A stretch of DNA of 64,000 nt from Eubacterium oxidoreducens (lineage in GTDB: Bacteria; Bacillota; Clostridia; Lachnospirales; Lachnospiraceae): NCBI RefSeq assembly GCF_900104415.1, contig NZ_FMXR01000014.1:1-64000 (forward strand). The letters are read 5' to 3'. The translations under genes were made by a program, and so were the position numbers. Shown one piece after another: positions 32,981 to 42,651 of the stretch. The notes beneath the pieces were generated by a model. That model did not search any database and had not been told where the DNA came from. It was given only the letters and a program-made list of their open reading frames with translations. Numbering within the stretch: the first letter of the stretch is position 1; the number at the start of each line of letters is the position of its first letter.

Positions 32981-33532
32981 CTATGACGCAATATTCTTTT
33001 TTTCGATTTTTTGCTGATGTAAAATGACCAGCAGTGTCACAGCCAAAACCAAAAGCATAATTCCAAGTTCAAGATTCGCCGAAAGGTAGGTAAGCGTCCC
33101 ATCGTAAACAACTTTATAATTGACATTATAAATAATATTTACAAGTGCCAGACCCAAATAAATCGCTCCAACAAATCCAATGGCTATAAATAACGGTCTT
33201 GGTCTAAGATTCTCATTTAAAACACCATACGCTTTTCTCTTCATTGCAAGCGTGATAAACAAATACATCATAAGCAAAAATCCAATAAAGCAAAGCGTAT
33301 ACAAATCCGCCCAGTTCAAACCTGTAGTAAGGGCAAATATCCAATTCAAAAACAGATAAATAACCATTACAACAAACACGGTCTGATAGCAGCTGAGCCT
33401 ATCAAGCATCAGCCCTTCTTTCTCAGATTCTACTTCCTCTCTCATCTTTTTATACCGCATGGTAGACAACCAGCCTGCCAACGCCATAATCCCAGCCATA
33501 ACAATGACAAAGATAATTTTCGAAATCTCCAT
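32981..33532 (-). CDS. Hypothetical polytopic membrane protein
   Basis: The 183-residue protein has about five hydrophobic helices (IIFVIVMAGIMALAGWL, VFVVMVIYLFLNWIFAL, LCFIGFLLMMYLFITLAM, LFIAIGFVGAIYLGLALV, LGIMLLVLAVTLLVIL) and a short charged loop after the first. I recognise no family and see no conserved polar motif within the membrane. It is the last gene of a short operon beginning with a hypothetical and moaC, 23 nt after moaC. GAGGGAAAGA precedes the ATG. Confidence 0.72.
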   Translation of the reverse strand: MEISKIIFVIVMAGIMALAGWLSTMRYKKMREEVESEKEGLMLDRLSCYQTVFVVMVIYLFLNWIFALTTGLNWADLYTLCFIGFLLMMYLFITLAMKRKAYGVLNENLRPRPLFIAIGFVGAIYLGLALVNIIYNVNYKVVYDGTLTYLSANLELGIMLLVLAVTLLVILHQQKIEKKNIAS

Positions 33533-33555
33533 TCTTTCCCTCTTTCCAAGTCAGG

Positions 33556-34032
33556 CTACTGTCTGATATAATGCCCAGACTTTCCTCCATCTTTTTCCAG
33601 CAAACAAATATTATGGATACTCATCCCTCTATCAATCGCTTTACACATATCATAAATAGTTAACAATGCCTGCGATACCGCATGAAGTGCTTCCATCTCA
33701 ACACCGGTCTGTCCTGTGGTTTTTACAGTTGCCACAGCCTCGATCTCATGTGTTTGCTCATCTGGATAAAATGCGATATCCACGCCTGTAAGAAGCAGCG
33801 GATGACACATCGGTATCATCTCAAACGTTCTCTTAGCAGCCATCACACCTGCAACCTGCGCAACCGCAAGCACATCCCCTTTCTTGATGCCGCCATCTTT
33901 AATTCTATCAAAGGTCTCCGGTAACATACTTATATGCCCACGAGCCACCGCAATTCGATCGGTAATTGCTTTGTCCGAAACGTCCACCATCTTGGCTCGT
34001 CCTTGTCCATTAACATGTGTTAGTTCTCCCAC
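33556..34032 (-). CDS. moaC: Cyclic pyranopterin monophosphate synthase
   Basis: MoaC acts with MoaA in the first step of molybdenum cofactor synthesis. The 158-residue protein shows [20 protein letters not shown] at the N-terminus, [15 protein letters not shown] (active-site region), and [20 protein letters not shown]-like sequence with the MCKAIDRGM motif. The start is GTG 34032, with AAGGAGGCAAAGTGC upstream; this gives the normal MoaC N-terminus, whereas the longer frame to 34089 overlaps the preceding gene. No other moa or moe genes are in the window. Its location a few kb from the molybdopterin-dependent transhydroxylase fits a supply role. Confidence 0.92.
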   Translation of the reverse strand: MGELTHVNGQGRAKMVDVSDKAITDRIAVARGHISMLPETFDRIKDGGIKKGDVLAVAQVAGVMAAKRTFEMIPMCHPLLLTGVDIAFYPDEQTHEIEAVATVKTTGQTGVEMEALHAVSQALLTIYDMCKAIDRGMSIHNICLLEKDGGKSGHYIRQ

Positions 34033-34045
34033 GCACTTTGCCTCC

Positions 34046-34405
34046 TTAATACAGCACTTCCCAATCAAGCGGCCACTTTTCTTTTCCAATCAGCATCATA
34101 TCCGTAATCTTCTTATGACCATCCGGAATATAATAACCATGTTCTTCTAAATCTTTTTCAATCAATCGAATCATCTTTCGATTATTCTCATGTGCTTTGT
34201 ATTGCTCCGGCGGAAGAATGCCTCTTCTATCCTCTTTTTCTTTTCCATAATACGCCACATTGTCACTGTTTGGCTCAGAAAAAATACGATAGTAGCCAAT
34301 CTCTTCTTCCCCATCTTTAATTGCAAAACGAAAAACTGAAAACACAACATATCTTTCAATTGCTTCCCAATGAACCTTTACAGGTTTCAAATTAGTTTCA
34401 CTCAT
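34046..34405 (-). CDS. Hypothetical protein upstream of moaC
   Basis: The 119-residue soluble protein ([49 protein letters not shown]) is rich in aromatic and charged residues and has no membrane helix. I recognise no family. I chose ATG 34405 with AAGAAGGGAACTTTATT upstream. It ends 13 nt before the moaC start codon, and the moaC ribosome site begins at its stop codon, so the two are coupled. A role in cofactor metabolism is only a neighbourhood guess. Confidence 0.62.
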   Translation of the reverse strand: MSETNLKPVKVHWEAIERYVVFSVFRFAIKDGEEEIGYYRIFSEPNSDNVAYYGKEKEDRRGILPPEQYKAHENNRKMIRLIEKDLEEHGYYIPDGHKKITDMMLIGKEKWPLDWEVLY

Positions 34406-34509
34406 AATAAAGTTCCCTTCTTGATTTTTCTCATTCAGCACACCTCTACCAATGCCATATGCGTAGTATTATATCATATCCTCCAGCTTTTTTTAAGCCA
34501 TTTTGTTCG

Positions 34510-34538
34510 TTGTGCTTTAAAGTCATTTATTGTATAAT
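34510..34538 (+). promoter_or_regulatory. Sigma-A promoter of the MerR-type gene
   Basis: TTGTGC and a perfect TATAAT are separated by 17 nt, about 60 nt upstream of the start codon. Confidence 0.75.
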
Positions 34539-34596
34539 TATGAAGGATGATTATACAGTTTTTATTATAAAATTGTAACAAAAGGGGTATAAATAC

Positions 34597-35454
34597 ATGG
34601 AATCAATTAATCGCAGATTATCGATTTCCGAGATGGCACAGATTCATGACATCTCACGCCAAACTCTTATTTACTACGATAAGATTGGTCTGTTTGAACC
34701 GGCTTTTGTCGACGAAGAAACCGGTTATCGCTATTACAGCACACTTCAGATTCCTCTACTTAGAGAAATCTGTTTTTTAAAATCAATCGGAATGCCACTC
34801 GATGCAATCAGAACACACAATACACAGAATAATCTTCTTAGTTCGATTGAGCTTTTAGAGGCACAAGACAAAAAGATTAAAGAAAAAATTGCCACTTTGA
34901 AAAGGCAGCAAGAACTGATTGAGCAACGCGTTACCGTTTACCGTAGGGCAAGTGATTATGAAAACGAAGACTTAAAACCGCATATTCAGGAATTTCCGGA
35001 GCGTTATTTGATTTTTTATCCTTGGCAAGATGGCGTATATACACGCCAGGAACTGCATCTTACCTTGATGAAAATCTGGAACCTTACAGAGGGCGCCGGC
35101 TTTCTTCCAAGTCGCCACTGGGGTGCACTTATTTTTCAGAATGACCTAAAAAGCGGCGATCCATTCCGTCATGCAGGAGGATGCTGTGTACTTCCAAAAC
35201 AGATTACACTTCCTGTCTTTGACAAAAAAGCTCAGCTTATCACTCTTCCGGCCGGTGAATATGTCTGCATGCCAAAGTTCGGAATGCCATATGACGAAAA
35301 ACATCTCTTCCGGTTGATGCAATGGATTACCGATAACCATTATGAAGTATGTGGTGACATCTATGACGAATGCCTGCTTGATGCAATCTTCTATGGTGGA
35401 AAAGAAGAATTGGATTTTTGTGAAATTCAAGTACCGGTAAATAAAATATCATAA
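34597..35454 (+). CDS. MerR-family regulator with GyrI-like effector domain
   Basis: The 285-residue protein has a MerR winged helix (LSISEMAQIHDISRQTLIYY, DKIGLFEPAFVDEETGYRYY), a dimerisation coiled coil (LEAQDKKIKEKIATLKRQQE), and a C-terminal GyrI/BmrR-like ligand-binding domain (residues about 125-285; LPAGEYVCMPKFGMPYDE). Such regulators usually sense hydrophobic or cationic compounds and control efflux genes. No efflux gene is adjacent, and the gene stands alone between its promoter and a strong terminator. AAAGGGGTATAAATAC precedes the ATG. Confidence 0.85.
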   Translation: MESINRRLSISEMAQIHDISRQTLIYYDKIGLFEPAFVDEETGYRYYSTLQIPLLREICFLKSIGMPLDAIRTHNTQNNLLSSIELLEAQDKKIKEKIATLKRQQELIEQRVTVYRRASDYENEDLKPHIQEFPERYLIFYPWQDGVYTRQELHLTLMKIWNLTEGAGFLPSRHWGALIFQNDLKSGDPFRHAGGCCVLPKQITLPVFDKKAQLITLPAGEYVCMPKFGMPYDEKHLFRLMQWITDNHYEVCGDIYDECLLDAIFYGGKEELDFCEIQVPVNKIS

Positions 35455-35497
35455 TGAAAAAGACTTCTATCTCAAATGATAGAAGTCTTTTTCATTA
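35453..35497. terminator. Bidirectional terminator after the MerR-type gene
   Basis: AATGAAAAAGACTTCTATC and GATAGAAGTCTTTTTCATT are perfect 19-bp arms around a 6-nt loop. It serves the convergent gene ending at 35535 too. Confidence 0.9.
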
Positions 35498-35534
35498 TGA
35501 TTCAATAAACGTTTCCGTTCGCACTATAACTTCG

Positions 35535-36422
35535 TTAAAAAATTCTTTCTCCAATCCCATCTGTATAATATCCCTCAAATGCATTTAACTGACATTTAAA
35601 CTCATCAGATTTTAGGATATCCAGAATTCTTCTACCGCTTTCTTTTTTCAAATCCGCTTCTCTAAACACAATATCATAGCTTTCTCTTTTCTGCGGTATA
35701 AAATCGATCTCCGGAACCTGAATCGCAACTCGCTGACTTCCCATGGATACATCTCCATTTCCACGAGACACCATCGCAGCTGCCTGCATATGCGAAGTCG
35801 CCACATGTGTATAATACCCATTAATTTCCGTTGGCATGATTCCAAGTTGTTTCAACTTCTCATCCAAATATACTCTAATTCCGCTTCCCTTTTCCCGATT
35901 AACCAAAGTTGCATTGCTTGCTTTGATATCCTCAATATTACAGATTCCCAAAGGATTGCCTTTTGCCACATAAAGTCCCTGCATTCGATCAACCAAATGA
36001 AATACTGCAATCTGCTCTCCCGGAAGCATCTTTTTCATATATGGAATGTTATACGAATCTGTCTCGCCATCCCATAAATGAGCCGTCGCGATATATCCCT
36101 CATTTTGGTACATTTCAAACAAACCATTATAGCTTCCCATTGGCGAGCGTAGCAAACGCTTCGCATCTTTTTTCAGCCCTTGATTGTACATTGCACTCAA
36201 AATATCCAAAATCGCATCCTGTCCGCATAATACAAGATCCGTCTCTTGTTCTCCCGGCATATCCGCCCCCATGTACTCATAGACATCTTTCAGAGTAATG
36301 CGAAATTGCTTTCCCATTTTTGTGGCTTTCAAATCCCCCCGCTTAATCATGTCATATACAGTATTTTTCTTTAGCTGAAGCATTTGTGCCACTTCAACCG
36401 GTGTCAAAAATTGGTTTTCCAT
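35535..36422 (-). CDS. Excisionase-type HTH regulator fused to a molybdate-binding-like domain
   Basis: The 295-residue protein begins with an excisionase/MerR-like helix-turn-helix (FLTPVEVAQMLQLKKNTVYD, MIKRGDLKATKMGKQFRITL) and continues with a COG1910-type periplasmic-binding-like domain (GSYNGLFEMYQNEGYIATAH, LVNREKGSGIRVYLDEKLKQ, SHMQAAAMVSRGNGDVSMGS). Proteins with this build are often found with molybdate or tungstate transport or cofactor genes and probably sense oxyanions or cofactor precursors. No mod genes are in the window. GAAGGAGTAGTATC precedes the ATG. Confidence 0.82.
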   Translation of the reverse strand: MENQFLTPVEVAQMLQLKKNTVYDMIKRGDLKATKMGKQFRITLKDVYEYMGADMPGEQETDLVLCGQDAILDILSAMYNQGLKKDAKRLLRSPMGSYNGLFEMYQNEGYIATAHLWDGETDSYNIPYMKKMLPGEQIAVFHLVDRMQGLYVAKGNPLGICNIEDIKASNATLVNREKGSGIRVYLDEKLKQLGIMPTEINGYYTHVATSHMQAAAMVSRGNGDVSMGSQRVAIQVPEIDFIPQKRESYDIVFREADLKKESGRRILDILKSDEFKCQLNAFEGYYTDGIGERIF

Positions 36423-36485
36423 GATACTACTCCTTCCAATTATTTCCCCTAGCTGTCTTTCTTTTTATACTCTTTTTAATACAGA

Positions 36486-37760
36486 TTATGCCTCATCAAT
36501 TGCTTTTCCAATATCATGCCTCATATATTTATTCGCAAATTCAATCCACTCAGTCGCTGTATAGGCATTCTTTCTAGCTTCTTTCAGGCTTGCACCTTTT
36601 GCTGTTACGCCAAGGACGCGTCCCCCATTTGTTACGATTGCACCATTATCCGAAAACTTCGTTCCAGCATGAAAACAATAATAACCTTTCTTATTTTCAA
36701 AATTCTCAAAGCCGGTTATAATATGTCCTTTTTCGTATTTAACCGGATATCCGTCAGATGCCAGCACTACACATACTGCCGCATTATCCTCAAATTGCAA
36801 ATCAATCTGATCTAACGTTCCATCGATACATGCATCCATTACTTCAATGATATCATTTTTCATACGAGGCAAGACAACCTGCGCCTCAGGATCACCAAAT
36901 CTGGCATTATACTCAAGGACTCTAGGTCCATCTGCTGTCAACATAAGGCCAAAGAAAATAATTCCCTTAAACGGACGTCCCTCTGCTTTCATGGCATCCA
37001 CTGTTGCCTGATAAATATATTTTTTGCAAAATGCATCCACTTCATCTGTATAAAACGGACTTGGTGAAAAGGTTCCCATTCCGCCTGTATTTAACCCCTG
37101 GTCGCCATCTAAAGCTCTCTTGTGATCTTGTGCAGAGGTCATAATCTTAATATGGTCTCCATCAACAAAAGATAAGACAGACACCTCTCGTCCGGTCATA
37201 AACTCTTCTACTACCATGGTATTACCGGCTTCACCAAATTTTTTATCCTGCATGATGGTCTTAACACCCTCGATTGCTTCTTCCTTCGTGTTGCAAATAA
37301 GAACACCTTTTCCAAGCGCCAGTCCATCCGCCTTTAACACGATTGGCATCTTAGCTGTCTCTAGATATGCTATTGCTTTCTCCGCATCATCAAAATTCTC
37401 ATATGCTGCTGTCGGGATATTATATTTTTTCATAAGATCTTTTGAAAAAGCCTTACTTCCTTCTAGAATTGCTGCCGCCTTATTCGGCCCAAATACACGA
37501 AGTCCAGCCTCCTCAAACGCATCTACAATTCCGCCAACCAGCGGATCATCCATTCCGATAATTGTCAGATCCACTTCCTTTTCTTGTGCAAATGCAATCA
37601 ACTTATCAAATTCCATAGCGCCAATCGGTGCACACTCCGCCAGTTGCGCTATTCCAGCATTTCCCGGAGCACAATAAATCTTCTCCACACGGTCACTCTT
37701 CGCAACACTAGTTGCAATTGCATGTTCTCTTCCACCGCTTCCTACGATTAATACTTTCAT
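36486..37760 (-). CDS. purD: Phosphoribosylamine-glycine ligase
   Basis: PurD joins glycine to phosphoribosylamine using ATP to make GAR. The 424-residue ATP-grasp enzyme shows MKVLIVGSGGREHAIA, IIGMDDPLVGGIVDAFE, IVLKADGLALGKGVLIC, NTGGMGTFSPSPF, and EYNARFGDPEAQVVLPR. AAAGGGGACATC precedes the ATG. It is last in a tight purE-M-N-D operon, which lies in the minus direction after an M29 peptidase gene. Confidence 0.96.
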   Translation of the reverse strand: MKVLIVGSGGREHAIATSVAKSDRVEKIYCAPGNAGIAQLAECAPIGAMEFDKLIAFAQEKEVDLTIIGMDDPLVGGIVDAFEEAGLRVFGPNKAAAILEGSKAFSKDLMKKYNIPTAAYENFDDAEKAIAYLETAKMPIVLKADGLALGKGVLICNTKEEAIEGVKTIMQDKKFGEAGNTMVVEEFMTGREVSVLSFVDGDHIKIMTSAQDHKRALDGDQGLNTGGMGTFSPSPFYTDEVDAFCKKYIYQATVDAMKAEGRPFKGIIFFGLMLTADGPRVLEYNARFGDPEAQVVLPRMKNDIIEVMDACIDGTLDQIDLQFEDNAAVCVVLASDGYPVKYEKGHIITGFENFENKKGYYCFHAGTKFSDNGAIVTNGGRVLGVTAKGASLKEARKNAYTATEWIEFANKYMRHDIGKAIDEA

Positions 37761-37771
37761 GATGTCCCCTT

Positions 37772-38398
37772 TTATTTCGAAATATTTACCTTGTTACCAT
37801 TAACTGTTACCTTATCATTCGCAATCAAATCAATTGCCTGCGGAAGCAACTTCCACTCCGCCTGTTCCATGACACGTCTTTGTAATGTTTCCGGCGTATC
37901 ATCTTCTTGTACCTCAACGGCTTTTTGCAGGATAATCGGTCCTCCGTCTGTTTCTTCATTTACAAAATGAACCGTTGCTCCTGTCAGCTTTACGCCTCTT
38001 TCCAGCGCGCCTTCATGCACTTTGAGTCCGTAAAATCCAGTTCCGCAAAATGCCGGAATCAGTGATGGATGCACATTAATAATGCGACTTCGAAATGCTT
38101 CTATCATCTTTGGCGGTATGACAACCAAAAAGCCTGCCAGCACAACCAAATCAATCTCCAAATCCAACAATTCCTGCAATAATGCATCTTCAAACTCACA
38201 GCGCTGATCATAATCCTTCGGAGAAATACATTTTGCTGTAATTCCATGTTTTTTGGCGCGTTCGAGCGCATATGCATTCTTATTGTTACTGATGACGCAG
38301 GCAATCTGTGTGTTTGTAATTTTCTTTTCTTCTACTGCATCTATAATTGCCTGCAGATTCGTTCCGCCGCCGGATACCAGCACAGCCACTCTTAACAT
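37772..38398 (-). CDS. purN: Phosphoribosylglycinamide formyltransferase
   Basis: PurN formylates GAR with 10-formyl-tetrahydrofolate. The 208-residue protein shows [69 protein letters not shown] (active-site Asn and His) and [18 protein letters not shown] (catalytic Asp). Its ATG overlaps the purM stop codon by seven bases with AAAGGAGTTACTTT upstream. The C-terminus ([10 protein letters not shown]) is normal. Confidence 0.96.
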   Translation of the reverse strand: MLRVAVLVSGGGTNLQAIIDAVEEKKITNTQIACVISNNKNAYALERAKKHGITAKCISPKDYDQRCEFEDALLQELLDLEIDLVVLAGFLVVIPPKMIEAFRSRIINVHPSLIPAFCGTGFYGLKVHEGALERGVKLTGATVHFVNEETDGGPIILQKAVEVQEDDTPETLQRRVMEQAEWKLLPQAIDLIANDKVTVNGNKVNISK

Positions 38399-39417
38399 AA
38401 AGTAACTCCTTTTTCTCCATTTTCAATATGTCCAACAATATAAGGGGTCTCTCCGGCAGCTTTAATTGCTTCCATCGTACGATCTACATCTGCTTTATCC
38501 ACTGCCAAAATCATACCAAGTCCCATATTGTATGTATTGTACATCATCTGCTCTTCAATCTTTCCTTCTGATGCAATCAGATCAAAAATCGGAGGAATTG
38601 GATAAGAATCCTTTTTCACTACAGCACGAATTCCTTCCGGAAGCATACGCGGAATATTTTCATAGAATCCGCCTCCCGTAATATGACTGCAAGCTTTGAT
38701 CGTTACGCCTGCCTCGCGAACACTTCTCAGTGCCTTTACATATATTTTAGTAGGTTCAATCAATGCTTCTCCTAATGTCTTTCCAAGAGAATCATGATAC
38801 GTATTTAATGTTTCCTGATCCATTCTAAACACTTTACGCACAAGTGAAAATCCGTTGGAATGAACGCCGGAAGACGCCATACCAATGAGCACATCATCTT
38901 CCTTTAGCGACTTGCCTGTGATGATATTCTTTTCATCAACCACACCGACCGCAAATCCTGCAAGATCATACTCATCTTCCGGATAAAATCCCGGCATTTC
39001 TGCTGTTTCTCCACCAATTAAAGCTGCATTAGACTGCTTACAACCTTCCGCTACACCACTTACGATTGTCGCAATTTTTTCCGGATAATTCTTACCGCAT
39101 GCAATATAATCCAGAAAGAATAACGGTTCTCCGCCTGCACATGCAATATCATTTACACACATTGCAACGCAATCAATACCAACGGTATCATGCTTATCCA
39201 ATAAGAACGCGAGTTTCAGTTTTGTTCCCACACCATCAGTTCCGGATACCAATGTCGGTTTTTCCATATCTTTAAACTGACTCATGGAAAAAGCGCCTGA
39301 GAACCCACCAAGGTTTGTCAAAACCTCAGGGCGCATGGTCTCCTGAACATGTTTCTTCATCAGTTCCACCGACTTATAACCGGCTTCAATATCTACTCCT
39401 GCATTCTTGTAATCCAT
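38392..39417 (-). CDS. purM: Phosphoribosylformylglycinamidine cyclo-ligase (AIR synthetase)
   Basis: PurM closes the imidazole ring of AIR with ATP. The 341-residue protein shows [73 protein letters not shown], and [19 protein letters not shown] chose ATG 39417 (GGAGGATATATTA upstream); the reading frame extends to 39480 inside purE but has no ribosome site there. It follows purE after 16 nt. Confidence 0.96.
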   Translation of the reverse strand: MDYKNAGVDIEAGYKSVELMKKHVQETMRPEVLTNLGGFSGAFSMSQFKDMEKPTLVSGTDGVGTKLKLAFLLDKHDTVGIDCVAMCVNDIACAGGEPLFFLDYIACGKNYPEKIATIVSGVAEGCKQSNAALIGGETAEMPGFYPEDEYDLAGFAVGVVDEKNIITGKSLKEDDVLIGMASSGVHSNGFSLVRKVFRMDQETLNTYHDSLGKTLGEALIEPTKIYVKALRSVREAGVTIKACSHITGGGFYENIPRMLPEGIRAVVKKDSYPIPPIFDLIASEGKIEEQMMYNTYNMGLGMILAVDKADVDRTMEAIKAAGETPYIVGHIENGEKGVTLC

Positions 39418-39433
39418 TAATATATCCTCCGTT

Positions 39434-39943
39434 TTATTTATCAAGGTATTTTTTGTAACCAATTTCCTGAAGACGTGCATCCTTTGCCTGCACCTGTTCT
39501 TTCAGATCCTTGGAATATTTCTTTAATTTATCAAGAAGCGCTGCATCAGATGTCGCTAGTATCTTCGCTGCCAAAAGTCCTGCATTGGCGCCTCCGTTAA
39601 TTGCAACTGTCGCAACCGGAATTCCGGATGGCATCTGCACAATGGAATAAAGCGAATCTCTTCCTCCGAGCGATGTCGTATGCATCGGTATTCCGATTAC
39701 CGGCATCGGAAAGATTGCTGCACACATTCCCGGCAAGTGAGCTGCCATTCCTGCGCCTGCAATAATCACCTTAAAGCCTTTTTCTTCCGCTGTTTTCGCA
39801 TACTCAAAAAACACATCCGGCTCTCTATGTGCAGAAATAATTGTCATTTCATACTCAATCCCAAGCTGTTCTAAAATATCTGCAGCCTTTGCCATAATCG
39901 GCATATCCGAATCAGATCCCATAACAATTCCTACTTTAGCCAT
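39434..39943 (-). CDS. purE: N5-carboxyaminoimidazole ribonucleotide mutase
   Basis: PurE carboxylates the AIR ring to give CAIR. The 169-residue protein has [45 protein letters not shown] and [20 protein letters not shown] then [14 protein letters not shown]. It begins four bases after the upstream M29 peptidase gene. No purK is seen nearby, so either purK lies elsewhere or this is a class II PurE acting directly on AIR and CO2. Confidence 0.95.
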   Translation of the reverse strand: MAKVGIVMGSDSDMPIMAKAADILEQLGIEYEMTIISAHREPDVFFEYAKTAEEKGFKVIIAGAGMAAHLPGMCAAIFPMPVIGIPMHTTSLGGRDSLYSIVQMPSGIPVATVAINGGANAGLLAAKILATSDAALLDKLKKYSKDLKEQVQAKDARLQEIGYKKYLDK

Positions 39944-39947
39944 TCTT

Positions 39948-42014
39948 TTATCCTCCTAGTGGTTCATTTAACAATTCTGTTCCGGGTACAACAAATAACC
40001 CGTCCCGAATAATATCCTCTTTAGTTCCATCCCGTCTGATAACTGTAATCGATTCAAGTTCATCAAATGGAATCGTAATATCGGTATGACAGTTAAAATA
40101 TGCCGCACAAGGGTCTTGTTTTCTCCTTGCGGATACTTCATTTTCCTTAGCGACAATCTCCTTGCCATCTGCATTATAGACGCGTATATCCTCCGCATAA
40201 GAATAACAGGTATCGCCAATTGCAAAATGCGGACCTGTCTTTTCCGCAATCAAAATCGGTAATCTATCAAAGATTCCGAACTTTTTCCCCATTTGGTATG
40301 CAATCGTATTGGTACCGATTGCGAATTCTCCCATCGGCAATGCTTCATGTCCAAACAACAGATTTTCTTTCAAAAACTTTTGATTTACTTGTTCATCCTC
40401 AAAGTTATCACAATCAAGACTCGTTGTCATTCCATCTTCAAAGTTCACCTTTAAATTCTCATATCGAAGGCCATTTAAAAAGACCTCACTAACATGCAAA
40501 ATTCCATTTGTTCCCTTAAGCACCGGCGATGTAAACACCTCGCCTACCGGAATATTGACGTCCGCTACACAATTTTCAAATGCGGTCTGCTTCTCGCAAT
40601 CTTCTAGTGGATAGATTGCTACTGTAAGAGAAGTTTCATTCGCATCTTTTCCGGTTATCTGCACCTCTTTCGCCTGATTCAGCACATCAATCATCTTTTG
40701 CTGAATCGTCAAATAAGTCTCATAATCCAGTGTGTTGATTTTGATTGTTTCCTTAAATATTTTGTCAAAATCCTTACCGATCTTCGGAATTGGAAAAGCA
40801 ATAATTGTATAACTTCTCTCGCTTCCAATTATATACTGATTCACTAATTGACTCGCTGCACTTTGATATGTCACATGCTCATCAAGCTGTTCTTTTGAAA
40901 ATGTAATTCTCTGCGGTGTCTCCTTTGGCGTAAAAGGTTCTTCTCCAAAAACCTCAATGACAGCCGGGCCAGCCATCTTTTCTGCCAGTTCCTTATGATT
41001 TTCATAAGCCGTCTTCATCACTTCAAGACGCCTTTTTGCAAAGGATTTATCAAAATACAGTCCCATATCAAATTGATGGTCATAATCATACTGCGGATTT
41101 GGACTGCTTGAATAACAACCATTTTTAGAAATCCGAATTCCCTCGTGTGAAGAAATACGTTCTCGAAACACCGTCGGCTTTAGATTCAATTTTTCCAAAT
41201 TATCCACCGCTTTTTTAACCATTCTCTCAAAGCCAATCGGATAATAAATCATGGTTGTTTTCTTCTTGGACAAATCTTTTCCTGTCACTTCAAAGCCAAT
41301 TCGGTACCCTTCTGTAAACGTATCTGCCATCTGCTGGATTTCATCTTGCGAAAGTGTATTCATATAAGCAGCCATCTGTCTTTCATTCTCACTGATATAC
41401 GATCCATAATAGTAAAGATAAGAAAGATCTTTAAGGTCTTTTGTCATAATTATTTCCGTAAAGAAATCCTGACGAGCATCAATATTCGACACAACCGCAT
41501 CGGTTACGAACCACTCAATATAATCATGGAAAAACCAGTAAATGCTCATCCGCACTTCCTTTAAATCCACTTCTTGTTCTTCAAACAAATTATAGATTTC
41601 CACAAATAATTCTGCATAAATCGTAAGATACGCTTTTTTTCGTTCAAAGGCATACGAAATCATGCATCGAAGCTGCGCTTGCAAAAAGCTCAATAAGCTT
41701 CCCATCTGGGCCCCAAACTTCGATACCGCATATGTAGGATTGGCATAACTGCGCTCGTAATTCTCCGGCAAAATATCTTCATAAAGTTCATGATTATCCT
41801 TCTCAAGTTCCTCTATGCTCTTATCAAAATACTTTCCCGTTTCAATTTCTTCATACAGCTCCAAAATCCGCTCAATAAATGCTGCATTAAATGCAAAAAA
41901 ATCCGATGCCGTCGCATGACGTTCATCCTTAATTTGTATTATCCGTTCTTTGATCAGTTCATAACGCTCAAATGCTTGTTCATTGCGTTGCTTATACTGA
42001 TTTAAATACTCCAT
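39948..42014 (-). CDS. M29-type metallo-aminopeptidase with extended N-terminal region
   Basis: The 688-residue protein has a helical N-terminal half of about 300 residues (LEEIETGKYFD-like acidic segments, then FFHDYIEWFVTDAVVSN), rarely seen in the 400-residue M29 aminopeptidases. The C-terminal half carries M29 features: GEVFTSPVLKGTNGILH, VNFEDG, ALPMGEFAIGTNTIAYQMGK and EKTGPHFAIGDTCYS, with metal ligands expected at the Glu, Glu and His of these motifs. ATG 42014 is favoured over a TTG at 42020 on spacing. It is directly upstream of purE, so a link to nucleotide synthesis is likely positional. The N-terminal part may confer a different substrate. Confidence 0.75.
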   Translation of the reverse strand: MEYLNQYKQRNEQAFERYELIKERIIQIKDERHATASDFFAFNAAFIERILELYEEIETGKYFDKSIEELEKDNHELYEDILPENYERSYANPTYAVSKFGAQMGSLLSFLQAQLRCMISYAFERKKAYLTIYAELFVEIYNLFEEQEVDLKEVRMSIYWFFHDYIEWFVTDAVVSNIDARQDFFTEIIMTKDLKDLSYLYYYGSYISENERQMAAYMNTLSQDEIQQMADTFTEGYRIGFEVTGKDLSKKKTTMIYYPIGFERMVKKAVDNLEKLNLKPTVFRERISSHEGIRISKNGCYSSSPNPQYDYDHQFDMGLYFDKSFAKRRLEVMKTAYENHKELAEKMAGPAVIEVFGEEPFTPKETPQRITFSKEQLDEHVTYQSAASQLVNQYIIGSERSYTIIAFPIPKIGKDFDKIFKETIKINTLDYETYLTIQQKMIDVLNQAKEVQITGKDANETSLTVAIYPLEDCEKQTAFENCVADVNIPVGEVFTSPVLKGTNGILHVSEVFLNGLRYENLKVNFEDGMTTSLDCDNFEDEQVNQKFLKENLLFGHEALPMGEFAIGTNTIAYQMGKKFGIFDRLPILIAEKTGPHFAIGDTCYSYAEDIRVYNADGKEIVAKENEVSARRKQDPCAAYFNCHTDITIPFDELESITVIRRDGTKEDIIRDGLFVVPGTELLNEPLGG

Positions 42015-42047
42015 ATCCAATCGCCTTGCGGCTTACTCCTGTCCATA

Positions 42048-42245
42048 TTACTTCGTAAGGCTTTCTTTCACTTTCGAAATTGTGCCTTTTACTTTCTTGC
42101 CAACGGACTCTTTTGTCTGATTTTCCTCACCATCGTAGTCAATAAAACAAGTCCCATCCGAAAAATGTTCAAATAACTTATAAGCTAAATATCCAAGAAC
42201 TGCAATTGCTGCAATCACGCAAATTCCTCTTGTGAATTTTTTCAT
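42048..42245 (-). CDS. Small membrane-anchored protein, function unknown
   Basis: The 65-residue protein has an N-terminal hydrophobic helix (GICVIAAIAVLGYLAYKLF) after a short basic stretch, then an acidic segment and a lysine-rich tail (KKVKGTISKVKESLTK). It could be a single-pass protein with its tail outside or inside the cell. GAGGAGGAAATGTC precedes ATG 42245, a strong site. It lies 33 nt upstream of the M29 peptidase gene and shares a promoter. I recognise no family. Confidence 0.66.
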   Translation of the reverse strand: MKKFTRGICVIAAIAVLGYLAYKLFEHFSDGTCFIDYDGEENQTKESVGKKVKGTISKVKESLTK

Positions 42246-42317
42246 GACATTTCCTCCTCGTAAAGGCTGCAAAAAAGGTTAATCACATAATCTCCCTATT
42301 ATTATCTATACAGAGGT

Positions 42318-42347
42318 ATTATACTACTTTTCATTCACATTGTACAA
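42318..42347 (-). promoter_or_regulatory. Promoter for the small-protein / M29 / pur operon
   Basis: On the minus strand TTGTAC and TATAAT are 18 nt apart, 75-100 nt upstream of the start at 42245. It may also drive purEMND, since the following gaps are short. No guanine-type riboswitch was recognised in this leader. Confidence 0.6.
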
Positions 42348-42360
42348 GGAATAACCAAAA

Positions 42361-42398
42361 AAGAAAAAGTCTGAAATCGATATACTCTTTCAGACTTT
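42361..42398 (-). terminator. Terminator of the tRNA operon
   Basis: AAAGTCTGAAA pairs with TTTCAGACTTT, then TTTCTTTTTT on the minus strand, immediately after the tRNA-Met 3' end. Confidence 0.85.
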
Positions 42399-42403
42399 CC
42401 AAG

Positions 42404-42477
42404 TAGCGAGAGGGGGACTCGAACCCTCGACACCACGGGTATGAACCGTGTGCTCTAGCCAGCTGAGCTATCTCGCC
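42404..42477 (-). tRNA. tRNA-Met (anticodon CAU)
   Basis: A full cloverleaf of 74 nt: acceptor GGCGAGA/TCTCGCT, D-arm AGCTCAGCTGGCTAGAGC, anticodon stem CACGG/CCGTG with loop TTCATAC, T-arm GAGGG-TTCGAGT-CCCCC. CCA is not encoded. The G-T first pair and general sequence resemble Firmicute elongator tRNA-Met; CAU could in principle be modified to read Ile AUA, but the identity looks like Met. Confidence 0.93.
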
Positions 42478-42515
42478 ATATTTATGAAATTAAATATCTA
42501 AATAAGATATCTAAA

Positions 42516-42588
42516 TGGGACCTACAGGGCTCGAACCTGTGACCCTCTGCTTGTAAGGCAGATGCTCTCCCAGCTGAGCTAAGATCCC
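42516..42588 (-). tRNA. tRNA-Val (anticodon UAC)
   Basis: A 73-nt cloverleaf: acceptor GGGATCT/AGGTCCC with one G-T pair, D-arm AGCTCAGCTGGGAGAGC, anticodon stem TCTGC/GCAGA with loop CTTACAA, T-arm CACAGGTTCGAGCCCTGT. CCA is not encoded. It is the first tRNA of the two-gene operon. Confidence 0.95.
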
Positions 42589-42622
42589 ATGTGCCGTGCC
42601 GCTCGTTTTGACCGACTTCGTT

Positions 42623-42651
42623 AGTATACTATTCCGTCCGTCCTAAGTCAA
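42623..42651 (-). promoter_or_regulatory. Strong promoter of the tRNA operon
   Basis: On the minus strand TTGACT and TATACT are 17 nt apart, 35-63 nt upstream of tRNA-Val. Confidence 0.8.

Noticed and set aside
42246-42403. Purine riboswitch ahead of the pur operon
   Set aside because: No conserved three-way-junction core sequence was recognised in the short leader; most of it is tRNA terminator and promoter.
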